Shown here piece by piece: positions 45,171 to 54,498 of a DNA stretch of 64,000 bases (position 1 is its first letter; each line of letters starts with the position of its first letter). A program made the translations under genes and the position numbers. The stretch is from an uncultured Chitinophagaceae bacterium. GTDB lineage: Bacteria; Bacteroidota; Bacteroidia; Chitinophagales; Chitinophagaceae. Location: the NCBI GenBank assembly GCA_903881425.1, contig CAIRTF010000065.1:1-64000 (forward strand), written 5' to 3'. Under the pieces are notes generated by a model. That model had not been told where the DNA came from, made no database searches, and was given only the letters and a program-made list of their open reading frames with translations.

Positions 45171-45604
45171 ATTGTCCTGACGCCAGTTTATTATTTTACA
45201 TTGGCAACTGGCATAAGTGTAAGCTATTCATTTCCACACAAATTTTTACAACAACCCATTGCATTAATTCTTGGAATTGTATTGATGACAACAGCAGCTA
45301 TTCTTTTATTTTTTGCACCGAGAGAATTGGTAAAAATAAAACAACTGTTCATCCAAAAGGAAGTTCAAAAACTATTGTAACAACAGGATTGTATCAGTAT
45401 ACCAGAAATCCTATGTATGTTGCTTTTACTGTTTTTTTATTAGGAATTTGTATTGCCACCAATTCCTGGTTTGTGTTTATATCAATTATTCCGCTTTTAG
45501 TGATAGTTCAAAAAGGAATTATTGAAAGAGAGGAAAAGTATTTGACTAAAAAATTTGGAGAAGTCTATACAAATTATAAAAACAAAGTAAGGAGATGGAT
45601 TTAA
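45138..45604 (+). pseudogene. Isoprenylcysteine methyltransferase-like gene with a frameshift
   Basis: Two adjacent frames encode the N- and C-terminal halves of one ICMT/phospholipid-methyltransferase-like integral membrane protein. The first half (from 45138) has two helices. The second half, starting near 45335, has TTVHPKGSS, YQYTRNPMY (the SAM-binding YRxxRNPMY-type motif) and the family end EREEKYL. The frames join perfectly if one A is restored in the A-run at 45331-45335 (GTAAAAA), giving VKNKTTV. So a 1-nt deletion in a homopolymer is the lesion, real or from sequencing. Confidence 0.75.
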
Positions 45605-45683
45605 AATGTGCTATAAATAATTATTTCTTGAGTATAAAAGGTGTTATTTCCTAAAATAAAATTATTTCAGAAAACAATACTTG

Positions 45684-45755
45684 TCGTCTCACCGGGAATC
45701 GAACCTGGATCAAGCGTTTAGGAAACGCTCGTTTTATCCATTAAACTATGAGACG
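45684..45755 (-). tRNA. tRNA-Arg (anticodon CCT)
   Basis: On the minus strand a 72-nt cloverleaf is complete. The acceptor stem CGTCTCA/TGAGACG is 7 bp with discriminator A; the D-stem is GTTT/AAAC. The anticodon stem AGCGT/ACGCT carries loop TTCCTAA with anticodon CCT. The T-arm has GGTTCGATTCC. CCA is not encoded. Confidence 0.97.
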
Positions 45756-45863
45756 AATTTTATTTTAATTTTTTTGCCAATTAATCTTGGCAAAAATAAT
45801 AGTTTATTGCAACAAGCATTTCAAAGTTTGGAATTGATTACTTTCATCATTCAAAATTGTTTT

Positions 45864-46325
45864 ATGAAATATATTGTAACAACTGCACTTGGTTTTTTTA
45901 TTGTATTATTTTCTTTTGCTCAAATCAATATCAAGTCTAAACCTAAAGTGGTCATCAATCATACGGCCATTAATGTAGTAAATCTGCAAGTCAGTAAAAA
46001 TTTTTATCAGCAAATAATCGGGTTAGATACTATTCCCGAACCTTTTCACGACGGAAAACATGTATGGTTTAAAACCGGCATAGGCACTGCATTGCACATT
46101 ATTGAAGGTGCTAAAGAAAAGAAAATTTATTTCTGGGAAAATCATACATGTTTCAGTGTTTCTTCTTTTGATGAATTCATCAGTCAATTAAAAAATAATA
46201 ATGTTGTTTGGCAAAATGCGCAGCAGGAAAAATATAAAATTACAACCCGTCCTGATGGTGTTCATCAAATTTGGTTTCAAGACCCTGATGGTTATTGGAT
46301 TGAAGTGAATGATGCTAAGTATTAA
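45864..46325 (+). CDS. Secreted VOC (glyoxalase-fold) protein
   Basis: The 153-aa protein begins with a signal peptide (ending FAQ) and then a single VOC/glyoxalase-bleomycin-resistance fold. It has the first-strand HTAINVVNLQVSKNFYQQIIGL, and ends with the metal-site pattern QIWFQDPDGYWIEVND. His and Glu at the usual metal positions are present. I use the ATG at 45864 because an upstream extension runs back through the tRNA gene. A secreted VOC protein is uncommon; substrate unknown. Confidence 0.85.
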   Translation: MKYIVTTALGFFIVLFSFAQINIKSKPKVVINHTAINVVNLQVSKNFYQQIIGLDTIPEPFHDGKHVWFKTGIGTALHIIEGAKEKKIYFWENHTCFSVSSFDEFISQLKNNNVVWQNAQQEKYKITTRPDGVHQIWFQDPDGYWIEVNDAKY

Positions 46326-46361
46326 GCCACACCTTATCTTTGCTGCCCTTATCAGTGATGT

Positions 46362-47012
46362 ATGAAATTTTATAATGTAATTATCAAGTACCGTTTTTGG
46401 TTAGGAATTCTTTCTGTTGTATTGGCTGTCGTAGTCAATATCAATTCAGGATTCTGGCCTTCTTTCATTTTATATTTTGTTGGAGTAATTGCTTTATTCA
46501 GTCATTTTTTTATTGGCCCCATGCGTTTGATACAAGAGCCGATGGAAAAAGGCAATGTGGAGGAAGTAGAAAAAATTTTGGCTACTATTTGGTTTCCTAA
46601 TTTATTATATAAGCCTGTTCGCTCAACTTATTATACCATTAAAGGTAATTTGGCGATGATGAAACAGGACTTCGATTCAGCCGAAAAGCATTTGAAAATG
46701 AGTTCATCCCTAGGTGCGCCAATGGCTGAAGCAGAAGGTGCCAATAAATTGCAATTGGGTATGATGGCTATGCAAAAAGGAAATTTAAAAGAAGCCGAAA
46801 CTTACGTGCGTGCAGCCATTCGTTTAGGCATTCCAGATAAAGAAAGTGAAGCGGTTGCTTATTTAAGCATGTGTCAGATATTCATGAATAAAAGAGAATT
46901 CCGAGCTGCCAAAGATTTCTTTCGCAGAGCAAAAGCATTAAAACCCAAAACGCAGCAAGTGATTGATCAGATAAAAGAGATAGAAAAATATATTTCCCGT
47001 ATTCCCGGATAG
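46362..47012 (+). CDS. Membrane-anchored TPR protein
   Basis: The 216-aa protein has two N-terminal hydrophobic helices (about 12-30 and 36-54) and then TPR repeats (about 75-205, including GNLAMMKQDFDSAEKHLKMS and GNLKEAETYVRAAIRLG). No enzymatic domain is visible. It ends one base before the convergent purN stop. Confidence 0.82.
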   Translation: MKFYNVIIKYRFWLGILSVVLAVVVNINSGFWPSFILYFVGVIALFSHFFIGPMRLIQEPMEKGNVEEVEKILATIWFPNLLYKPVRSTYYTIKGNLAMMKQDFDSAEKHLKMSSSLGAPMAEAEGANKLQLGMMAMQKGNLKEAETYVRAAIRLGIPDKESEAVAYLSMCQIFMNKREFRAAKDFFRRAKALKPKTQQVIDQIKEIEKYISRIPG

Positions 47013-47013
47013 T

Positions 47014-47601
47014 TTATTGTTTCAATAAAGTTTCTTCAATAACTGCAGGATAATATTGATGTTCTAATTGATGAATTTTTTGCGCTAAAGTTTCCGGCGT
47101 ATCATCTTTTGTAATGGTACATTTTGTTTGAAAGATGATATTACCATGATCATATTTTTCATCCACATAATGAATGGTAATGCCACTTTCTTTATCCTGA
47201 TTGGCAATAACCGATTCGTGAACAAAATGTCCGTACATGCCCTTCCCGCCATAGTTTGGTAATAATGCCGGATGAATATTGATGATGCGATTTGGGTATG
47301 CATCAATCAATGCAGATGGTATCTTCCAAAGAAAACCGGCCAACACAATAAAATTAATTGCTGCTTTTTTTAATTCATCTACATAGGCATTGCCTCTGAA
47401 AAATTTTTCTTTCTCGATAACAATGAATGGAACATAATTTTCTTGTGCAATATGTAAAACTCCCGCTTCTTTTTTATTGCTGACTATCAGCGCAACTTCA
47501 ATGGTTTGATGGTCTTTGAAATATTGAATGATCTTTTCTGCATTACTGCCTGCACCCGATGCAAAAACAGCAATTTTTTTCTTTGATGGAATGGGATGCA
47601 T
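47014..47601 (-). CDS. purN: Phosphoribosylglycinamide formyltransferase
   Basis: The 195-aa enzyme transfers the formyl group of 10-formyl-THF to GAR in purine synthesis. The N-terminal AVFASGAGSNAEKI is the GAR-binding loop. The catalytic Asn/His lie in NIHPALLPNYGG, and the Asp in SGITIHYVDEKYDHG. The length is normal. Confidence 0.96.
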   Translation of the reverse strand: MHPIPSKKKIAVFASGAGSNAEKIIQYFKDHQTIEVALIVSNKKEAGVLHIAQENYVPFIVIEKEKFFRGNAYVDELKKAAINFIVLAGFLWKIPSALIDAYPNRIINIHPALLPNYGGKGMYGHFVHESVIANQDKESGITIHYVDEKYDHGNIIFQTKCTITKDDTPETLAQKIHQLEHQYYPAVIEETLLKQ

Positions 47602-47815
47602 GGCTTGAAAATAAAGTAGCGCTTGAATTTTGCCTCAAAAATGAAATAAAAATCTGACTAATGATTTAAAATTTATAAAAAATGACGCGGATCATCATTT
47701 CTGTTTACAAATAACACATACAAATACAATATTTTTTTAAACAGTCTGCTGAAATGCAAGCCTGGCTTGAATAAAAAAAAATTTTAAACAATGAGTTTTT
47801 GTCAGCTTCATGTCA

Positions 47816-47823
47816 TATTTTTG
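47816..47823 (+). promoter_or_regulatory. -7 promoter element of the act/cox operon
   Basis: TATTTTTG is an exact TAnnTTTG match, 49 nt before the actA ATG at 47872. The nearest upstream TTTG is only 14 nt away, so the -33 element is unclear. It lies inside an upstream in-frame extension of actA, which supports the later start. Confidence 0.5.
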
Positions 47824-47871
47824 CAGCCGTTGATGGTTATTTTTCCACACAAAGCACAACTGATTGTGAAT

Positions 47872-49125
47872 ATGATTTATCACAGACGCGTAGCCAAAAC
47901 AAGTATTCTCAGTATCGTACTCTTTCTGAGTTTTATTACAGTAAGTAAAGTAAATGCACAAGATGGCAAAGCATTATTCTCTGCCAATTGCGCCACCTGT
48001 CATAAGATTGATCAACAATTAACAGGTCCGGCTTTGCTGGGCGTGGAAGATCGTTGGGGGGGTGATAGAAAAAAATTACATGCCTGGATTAAGAACAGCG
48101 GCGCTTTCTTAAAAACAGGAGATGCTTATGCGAATGACTTATATAATAAGTTCAATAAAGTGAGCATGAATGCTTTTGAAGGCGTATTGGATGATAAACA
48201 AATTGATGCTGTTTTAGATTATATCAAAGGCTGGAAACCGCCGGTAGCAGTGGTTCCAACAGGAGGTGCTGCTGCACAGGGCGAAGGAGATAACTCTCTT
48301 TTATTCGGTATTCTTACTTTAATATTAGCAATTATTGCATTCACCTTAATGCAAGTGAACAGTAATTTGAAAAAATTATCTGATGATAAAGAAGGCATTC
48401 CTGCCGCAGAACCGGTTCCATTCTGGAAGAACAGAACTTATATTGCTTTCTTAACAGTTATCTTATTTGTAGTGGGTGGATATTATACTACTAAGGGTGC
48501 AATTGGATTGGGTCGTCATAAAGATTACCAACCTGTTCAACCTATTTATTATTCGCACAAAGTACATGCGGGTATCAATCAAATTAATTGTCAGTATTGC
48601 CATATTGGTGTGTATCAAGGTAAACAAGCAACCATTCCTTCTGTAAATATTTGTATGAATTGCCATATGGCAATCAATGAATACAAGGGAGAAAAAATTT
48701 ATACTGAAGAAGGCGAAGAGGTGAACGGTACAGAGCAGATCAAAAAATTATACGAATACGCATCCTTCACTCCGGGCAAACCATGGGATGCATCTCAGGC
48801 AAAACCAATTGCATGGACAAGAATTCATAATTTACCGGATCATGTTTATTTCAATCACTCACAACATGTGGTAGCCGGTAAACAACAATGCCAAACTTGT
48901 CATGGTGAAATCACTAAGATGGATGAAGTGAAACAATTTGCAGACTTAAGCATGGGATGGTGTATCAATTGTCACCGTAGCACTCAGGTGAATTTCAAAG
49001 GCAATGGTTTTTACAGCATCTATGAAAAATATCATGAAGATTTGAAGAACGGAAAGATCGATAGCACAAAAGGAATTACTGTAGAAAAGGTAGGTGGAAC
49101 TGAATGTCAAAAATGTCATTATTAA
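47872..49125 (+). CDS. actA: Alternative complex III multiheme cytochrome c (ActA), with N-terminal monoheme domain
   Basis: The 417-aa protein has an uncleaved or Sec-type N-terminus (ending VNAQ). A first cytochrome c domain follows with CATCH at about 40-44. Two transmembrane helices come next (about 140-160 and 195-215), then a pentaheme domain with CQYCH, CMNCH, CQTCH, CINCH and CQKCH. That makes six heme sites. Class members carry five in ActA; the extra monoheme domain looks like a fusion. It transfers electrons from the ACIII core to cytochrome c/oxidase at the periplasmic face. It starts the respiratory operon. Confidence 0.92.
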   Translation: MIYHRRVAKTSILSIVLFLSFITVSKVNAQDGKALFSANCATCHKIDQQLTGPALLGVEDRWGGDRKKLHAWIKNSGAFLKTGDAYANDLYNKFNKVSMNAFEGVLDDKQIDAVLDYIKGWKPPVAVVPTGGAAAQGEGDNSLLFGILTLILAIIAFTLMQVNSNLKKLSDDKEGIPAAEPVPFWKNRTYIAFLTVILFVVGGYYTTKGAIGLGRHKDYQPVQPIYYSHKVHAGINQINCQYCHIGVYQGKQATIPSVNICMNCHMAINEYKGEKIYTEEGEEVNGTEQIKKLYEYASFTPGKPWDASQAKPIAWTRIHNLPDHVYFNHSQHVVAGKQQCQTCHGEITKMDEVKQFADLSMGWCINCHRSTQVNFKGNGFYSIYEKYHEDLKNGKIDSTKGITVEKVGGTECQKCHY

Positions 49126-49174
49126 TTTAATTGAATATTGTCAATTCTCATTTGACAATTAACTATCATACTAT

Positions 49175-52100
49175 ATGAGCGATAAAAAGTATTGGCAAAG
49201 TTTTGGAGAACTAAACAATTCAGAAGCATATCAGCAAGCTGCGAAAGATGAGTTTCGTGAAGATCTTCCTTTGGAAGCTGATAATGGATTTTTAGAAGCA
49301 AAAGCTCCACGCAGAGACTTTTTAAAATATTTAGGTTTCAGTACTGCCGCTGCGGCATTGGCAGCTAGTTGCGAAACGCCTGTTAGAAAAGCAATTCCGT
49401 TTGCCAATAAACCGGAAGATATTGTTCCGGGTATTGCTAATTGGTATGCAACAACATACGTGCAGGATGGTGATGTGGTAAGTGTTATAGCCAAAGTACG
49501 TGATGGAAGACCCATTAAAATTGAAGGAAATGAATTAAGTGCTGTTACCAAAGGCGGGACTTCAGCAAGAGTGCAAGCATCGGTATTAGATTTATATGAT
49601 ACCAATCGTTTGCGTTTTCCAACCATCGATGGTAAAGAAGTAACATTCGAAGCAATTGATAAATCAATTGGAGAATCATTAAGCGGTGCGGTGGTAATAT
49701 TAACCAGCAGCATTGTCTCTCCTTCAACAAAAGAAATCATCAATCAATTTATTGCTAAACATCCGGGAAGCAGTCATGTTGTATATGATGCGGTTTCTTA
49801 CAGTGGTATCTTATTAGCTAACCAGGCTTCTTACGGAAAAAAAATCATTCCATCATATCGTTTTGATAATGCAAAAGTGATTGTGAGTTTGGGTGCAGAT
49901 TTCCTGGGAACATGGTTAAGTCCGGTTGAATTCTCTAAACAATATGCTGCCGGAAAAAAGATCGATGAGAAAAAACCTGTCATGAGCAAACACATGCATT
50001 TTGAAAGTGTGTTAAGTTTAACGGGTTCTAATGCAGATGAAAAATATTTACACAAGCCATCTGAAACAGGTGCTGTTGCATTGGCTTTATTAAGTGCCAT
50101 TAATGGTCAAGCAATAAATGTTGGCGATAATAAACTAAAAGCAGGTATTGAAAAAGCTGCGAAAGAATTATCATCTCACAAAGGAGAATCATTGGTGGTT
50201 TGCGGAAGCAATGATGTGAATGTTCAAGTAGTAGTGAATGCGATTAATGAAGCATTACAGTCAAATGGTAAAACTATTGACTGGAGTACGCCTTATACAA
50301 ATTATCAAGGTATCGATGCCGACTTTGCAAAGTTGGTAGATGATATGAATGCCGGAAAAGTTGGTGCATTATTAATTAGTGGCGCAAATCCTGTATATAC
50401 TTGGTATGATGCGGATAATTTCAAAAAAGGACTGGCGAAAGTTAAAACAGTTGTTTCATTTAATTCAAAGAATGATGAAACAACACAGTTATCAAAATAT
50501 GTAATCCCTGATCATCATTATTTAGAAAGTTGGGGTGATGCAGAAGCAAAAGCCGGATACATATCTTTCATTCAACCAACCATCAACCCGTTATTCAAAA
50601 CACGTCATTGGCAAGATAGTTTATTGAAATGGAGCGGTATTACAACAGATTATGCTACATACATAAAAAACTATTGGAGCGGCAAAGTTGGTGGCGAAAC
50701 CGGTTGGAATAAAATTTTACAGGAAGGTGTTATCAACACTTTAAACAATACCATTACAAGTAGTTCTTACAGCGGCACAGCATTAACCGGTGCAATGGCG
50801 GCAATACTTTCAGCTAAAAAGGGTGGAAAGATTGAATTGCAATTGTATCAAAAAGTTTCTATTGGTGCAGGTCAGCAAGCAACCAATCCATGGTTGCAAG
50901 AATTACCTGATCCAATCACCAGAGCCACTTGGGATAACTATGTTATTGTTTCTCCTGCCATGGCAAAAACATTGTTGGATATTGATTTAAATAATAATGG
51001 TCAGGCAGATTCTTATGAAGTAAACCCTCCTAAGAAAGTTGTAAAAGTTACCGTAAATGGTAAATCTGTTTCATTGCCTGCATTGATTATTCCGGGTACA
51101 CAACCAGATACCATTGCTATTGCAGTTGGTTATGGAAGAACAGATAAATTAGGTAAAGCAGTTGAAGGTGTTGGACAAAATGCATTTCCGTTTGCTAACT
51201 TAACTAACGGTACAGTTAATTTTGTAAATGCAGATGTTACTGTTGAGAAAACAAATGATACTTATAAGATAGCGGTTACACAAACACATGGCGGGTACGA
51301 TACTAAACAAGGTAAACGTACTGAAGTGATGAAAGAATTAACTCTCGCTCATTTTAAAGAAGAGCCGAATGAAATTATTGATGACAGAGAAAAAGAATTA
51401 GCTCCTTACGGCGGTATAGAAAATTTTGAAAAGAACGGAACCATCTACCCGTATTTTGATAAGCCTGGAATTAAATGGGGAATGAGTGTTGATTTGAATA
51501 CTTGTACCGGTTGTGCAGCTTGTGTGGTGGCTTGTCATGCTGAGAACAATGTGCCTGTTGTTGGTAAACCAGAAGTATTGCGTTTCCATGATATGCATTG
51601 GTTACGTATTGATCGCTATTACAGCGGTGATATGGAAAATCCAAATGTGGTTTTTCAACCATTAATGTGTCAGCATTGCGATAACGCACCATGTGAAAAC
51701 GTTTGTCCAGTTGCGGCAACCAATCACAGTAGTGAAGGATTAAATCAAATGACCTATAACCGTTGTATCGGTACAAGATATTGTGCGAATAACTGTCCTT
51801 ATAAAGTTCGTCGTTTTAACTGGGCAGATTATACAGGTGCAGACAGTTTCCCTGATAATCAAAAAGGAATTATCAGTGATGTTACATTAATGATGAATGA
51901 TGAATTAACAAGAATGGTGTTGAATCCGGATGTTACTGTTCGTTCACGTGGTGTGATTGAAAAATGTTCTTTCTGTGTTCAACGTTTGCAGGAGGGAAAA
52001 TTAAAAGCTAAGAAAGAAAGCAGACCGTTGAAGAGTGGCGCTAATAATGAATGGGATGTGAAGACTGCTTGTCAACAAGCTTGTCCAACTGATGCCATTG

Positions 52101-52267
52101 TGTTTGGTAATGCAAATGATAAACATAGTGCGATTACAATAGAAAGAGTAGAAAACAAACAACGTACTTTCTATTCATTAGAACAATTGCACGTATTACC
52201 GAATGTAAATTATTTGGCAAAAGTTAGAAATGTAGAAGAAGCAAAAGAAGAAAAGAAAGAAGCATAG
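49175..52267 (+). CDS. actB: Alternative complex III iron-sulfur/molybdopterin-like subunit (ActB)
   Basis: The 1030-aa periplasmic protein has a TAT signal (RRDFLKYLGF) with a lipobox-like Ala-Ser-Cys. The N-terminal two-thirds resembles a molybdopterin oxidoreductase that, as in other ACIII enzymes, lacks the cofactor ligands. The C-terminal ferredoxin-like third carries four cysteine clusters (CTGCAACVVACH, CQHCDNAPCENVCP, CIGTRYCANNCPY, CSFCVQ...CQQACP) for up to four iron-sulfur centres. It passes electrons from quinol to ActA. Confidence 0.95.
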   Translation: MSDKKYWQSFGELNNSEAYQQAAKDEFREDLPLEADNGFLEAKAPRRDFLKYLGFSTAAAALAASCETPVRKAIPFANKPEDIVPGIANWYATTYVQDGDVVSVIAKVRDGRPIKIEGNELSAVTKGGTSARVQASVLDLYDTNRLRFPTIDGKEVTFEAIDKSIGESLSGAVVILTSSIVSPSTKEIINQFIAKHPGSSHVVYDAVSYSGILLANQASYGKKIIPSYRFDNAKVIVSLGADFLGTWLSPVEFSKQYAAGKKIDEKKPVMSKHMHFESVLSLTGSNADEKYLHKPSETGAVALALLSAINGQAINVGDNKLKAGIEKAAKELSSHKGESLVVCGSNDVNVQVVVNAINEALQSNGKTIDWSTPYTNYQGIDADFAKLVDDMNAGKVGALLISGANPVYTWYDADNFKKGLAKVKTVVSFNSKNDETTQLSKYVIPDHHYLESWGDAEAKAGYISFIQPTINPLFKTRHWQDSLLKWSGITTDYATYIKNYWSGKVGGETGWNKILQEGVINTLNNTITSSSYSGTALTGAMAAILSAKKGGKIELQLYQKVSIGAGQQATNPWLQELPDPITRATWDNYVIVSPAMAKTLLDIDLNNNGQADSYEVNPPKKVVKVTVNGKSVSLPALIIPGTQPDTIAIAVGYGRTDKLGKAVEGVGQNAFPFANLTNGTVNFVNADVTVEKTNDTYKIAVTQTHGGYDTKQGKRTEVMKELTLAHFKEEPNEIIDDREKELAPYGGIENFEKNGTIYPYFDKPGIKWGMSVDLNTCTGCAACVVACHAENNVPVVGKPEVLRFHDMHWLRIDRYYSGDMENPNVVFQPLMCQHCDNAPCENVCPVAATNHSSEGLNQMTYNRCIGTRYCANNCPYKVRRFNWADYTGADSFPDNQKGIISDVTLMMNDELTRMVLNPDVTVRSRGVIEKCSFCVQRLQEGKLKAKKESRPLKSGANNEWDVKTACQQACPTDAIVFGNANDKHSAITIERVENKQRTFYSLEQLHVLPNVNYLAKVRNVEEAKEEKKEA

Positions 52268-52377
52268 TTGATAAGACAACAGGAAGTCTGCAATGCTTAA
52301 TTGAAAAATGAAAGCTGAGTAAATAAAATATAAATGTGGTCATTGTGTAACGATGATCAAATAAATATCAAGACCAA

Positions 52378-53847
52378 ATGCATTTAAAGTACGAATCACA
52401 GCTAAGGGAACCGTTGGTATATGGTAGCAAAACTTACCATGATGTAACGGAAGATATTGTTCGCCCTATTGAAGCAAAGCCAAGCAAGCTTTGGTACATT
52501 GGTTTTTACATTGCCGTAGCATTATTGCTGTTCGGTATCTATGCTATTTACAGAGATGTAACTTATGGAATTGGTCAGTGGAATTTGAACAAGACCATTG
52601 GTTGGGGTTGGGATATTACCAACTTCGTGTGGTGGGTAGGTATTGGTCATGCCGGAACATTGATCTCTGCGATCTTATTATTATTCCGCCAAGGTTGGAG
52701 AACCGGTGTAAACCGTGCTGCAGAAGCAATGACCATCTTTGCGGTTATGTGTGCCGGACAATTTCCTATTTGGCATATGGGTAGAGTCTGGATGGCCTTC
52801 TTTGTTTTGCCTTATGCAAATACACGTGGTCCTTTGTGGGTGAACTTTAATTCTCCGTTGTTGTGGGATGTGTTTGCGATCTCAACATATTTTACTGTTT
52901 CATTATTATTCTGGTACAGTGGATTGTTACCAGATTTCGGAACTGTGCGTGACAGAGCAAAAACAAAATTGCGTAAACATTTATATGGCATTGCTTCATT
53001 TGGTTGGACAGGTTCTACCAAGCATTGGCAAAGACATGAAAGTTTATCATTGGTATTAGCGGGTTTATCTACACCATTGGTATTGTCAGTTCACACAATC
53101 GTATCATTCGACTTCGCTACATCAGTAGTGCCGGGTTGGCATACAACCATCTTTCCACCATACTTTGTTGCCGGTGCAATCTTTTCGGGATTTGCGATGG
53201 TGCAATCATTAATGGTAATTGTTAGAAAAGTTTTCGGATTACAAGATTATGTAACGATGGGGCATATTGAAGCAATGAATAAAGTAATTGTGTTAACAGG
53301 TTCTATTGTTGGTGTTGCTTATCTAACAGAATTATTTATGGGATGGTATTCTCAAAATAAATATGAAGGATATACTTTCTGGTATAGTCGTGCAAATTTA
53401 TTTAGTCCTTACGGTTGGAGTTATTGGGGCATGATGGCATGTAACGTATTGAGTCCGCAAATATTCTGGTTCCGCAAAATGAGAAGAAATTTATTTGTTA
53501 CTTTCTTTATGAGTGTAATTGTGAATGTGGGTATGTGGTTCGAACGTTTTGTAATTATTGTTACTTCATTGTATCGTGATTATTTACCGTCTTCTTGGGC
53601 TACTTATTATAGTCCAACTATTTGGGAAATCGGTTTCTATTTAGGTACGTTCGGATTATTCTTTACCTGCTTCTTCTTATTTGCAAAATATTTCCCAACT
53701 ATTGCAATTGCGGAAATTAAATATGTATTGAAGACAACAGGAGAAAGTTATAAAGAGAAAATGGGGCATTTAGAAAATGTGGATGCAAGCGTATTTGCAC
53801 ACAGCGGACATGGACATACCTTAGTAGAAAATAGTGGTTCTGTTTAA
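52378..53847 (+). CDS. actC: Alternative complex III NrfD/PsrC-like membrane subunit (ActC)
   Basis: The 489-aa protein has about ten transmembrane helices of the NrfD (polysulfide reductase membrane subunit) family, including WWVGIGHAGTLISAILLL. It holds a quinol-binding site together with ActF and may take part in proton movement. The gap to actB is 110 nt without visible signals. It is followed 51 nt later by actD. Confidence 0.95.
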   Translation: MHLKYESQLREPLVYGSKTYHDVTEDIVRPIEAKPSKLWYIGFYIAVALLLFGIYAIYRDVTYGIGQWNLNKTIGWGWDITNFVWWVGIGHAGTLISAILLLFRQGWRTGVNRAAEAMTIFAVMCAGQFPIWHMGRVWMAFFVLPYANTRGPLWVNFNSPLLWDVFAISTYFTVSLLFWYSGLLPDFGTVRDRAKTKLRKHLYGIASFGWTGSTKHWQRHESLSLVLAGLSTPLVLSVHTIVSFDFATSVVPGWHTTIFPPYFVAGAIFSGFAMVQSLMVIVRKVFGLQDYVTMGHIEAMNKVIVLTGSIVGVAYLTELFMGWYSQNKYEGYTFWYSRANLFSPYGWSYWGMMACNVLSPQIFWFRKMRRNLFVTFFMSVIVNVGMWFERFVIIVTSLYRDYLPSSWATYYSPTIWEIGFYLGTFGLFFTCFFLFAKYFPTIAIAEIKYVLKTTGESYKEKMGHLENVDASVFAHSGHGHTLVENSGSV

Positions 53848-53898
53848 AAAAGAGTAAGATCATTTTTTAACAATAAATTCCTGAAAGGGAAGATTTAT

Positions 53899-54486
53899 AT
53901 GGCAAAAAAGAAATTCGTAGTTGGTTGTTTTGATGATGAAGCTGCTTTATTTCCTGCAGTAAAAAAAGTGCGTACTGTTGGATATAAAATTCATGATGTG
54001 TACACGCCCTTTGCTGTGCATGGGTTAGATCATGCAATGGGTTTACGTGAAACAAGCTTACACACTGCAGGTTTTATTTATGGCATCACAGGAACTACAA
54101 CAGCATTGAGTTGCATCAGTTGGATTTTAACCAGCGACTGGCCGTTGAACATTGGCGGTAAACCACATTTTGCTTTACCGGCCTGGATTCCCATCACTTT
54201 CGAGTTAACAGTTTTATTTGCAGCTGTGGGAATGGTGTTGACTTTTTGTTATTTATGTCAGTTAGCTCCTTTCGTTAAAAAACATCATTTTCATCCGAGA
54301 GCAACAGATGATCTTTTTGTAATGGTGATTGAATGCACATCGAAAACAAATGTGGATGATTTAAAAGGATTTTTATCTAACAATGGTGCAGTAGAAGTAG
54401 ATGTGCAAGTTGCAGAAGATGGTTGGTGGTTAGGAAGATATGATAAAGAAGAAATGCCTTTTGAACAAAAAATAGTTGCTGCTTAA
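53899..54486 (+). CDS. actD: Alternative complex III subunit ActD (DUF3341)
   Basis: The 195-aa protein has a soluble N-terminal part (VVGCFDDEAALFPAVKKVR), two transmembrane helices (about 70-90 and 100-125) and a soluble tail, matching DUF3341. In known ACIII structures ActD is an accessory membrane-anchored subunit. Confidence 0.93.
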   Translation: MAKKKFVVGCFDDEAALFPAVKKVRTVGYKIHDVYTPFAVHGLDHAMGLRETSLHTAGFIYGITGTTTALSCISWILTSDWPLNIGGKPHFALPAWIPITFELTVLFAAVGMVLTFCYLCQLAPFVKKHHFHPRATDDLFVMVIECTSKTNVDDLKGFLSNNGAVEVDVQVAEDGWWLGRYDKEEMPFEQKIVAA

Positions 54487-54498
54487 TTAATAGAATTA

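Noticed and set aside
45681-45863. Upstream extension of the VOC protein frame
   Set aside because: It reads through tRNA-Arg and lacks a signal peptide; the ATG at 45864 gives a proper signal peptide.
47791-47871. Upstream extension of actA
   Set aside because: It contains the likely -7 promoter box and would precede the signal peptide; the start at 47872 is better.
49231-49743. A 170-codon minus-strand open frame
   Set aside because: It is antisense to the ActB gene and its sequence is Ser/Ala/Leu-rich without domains; a shadow of the real frame.
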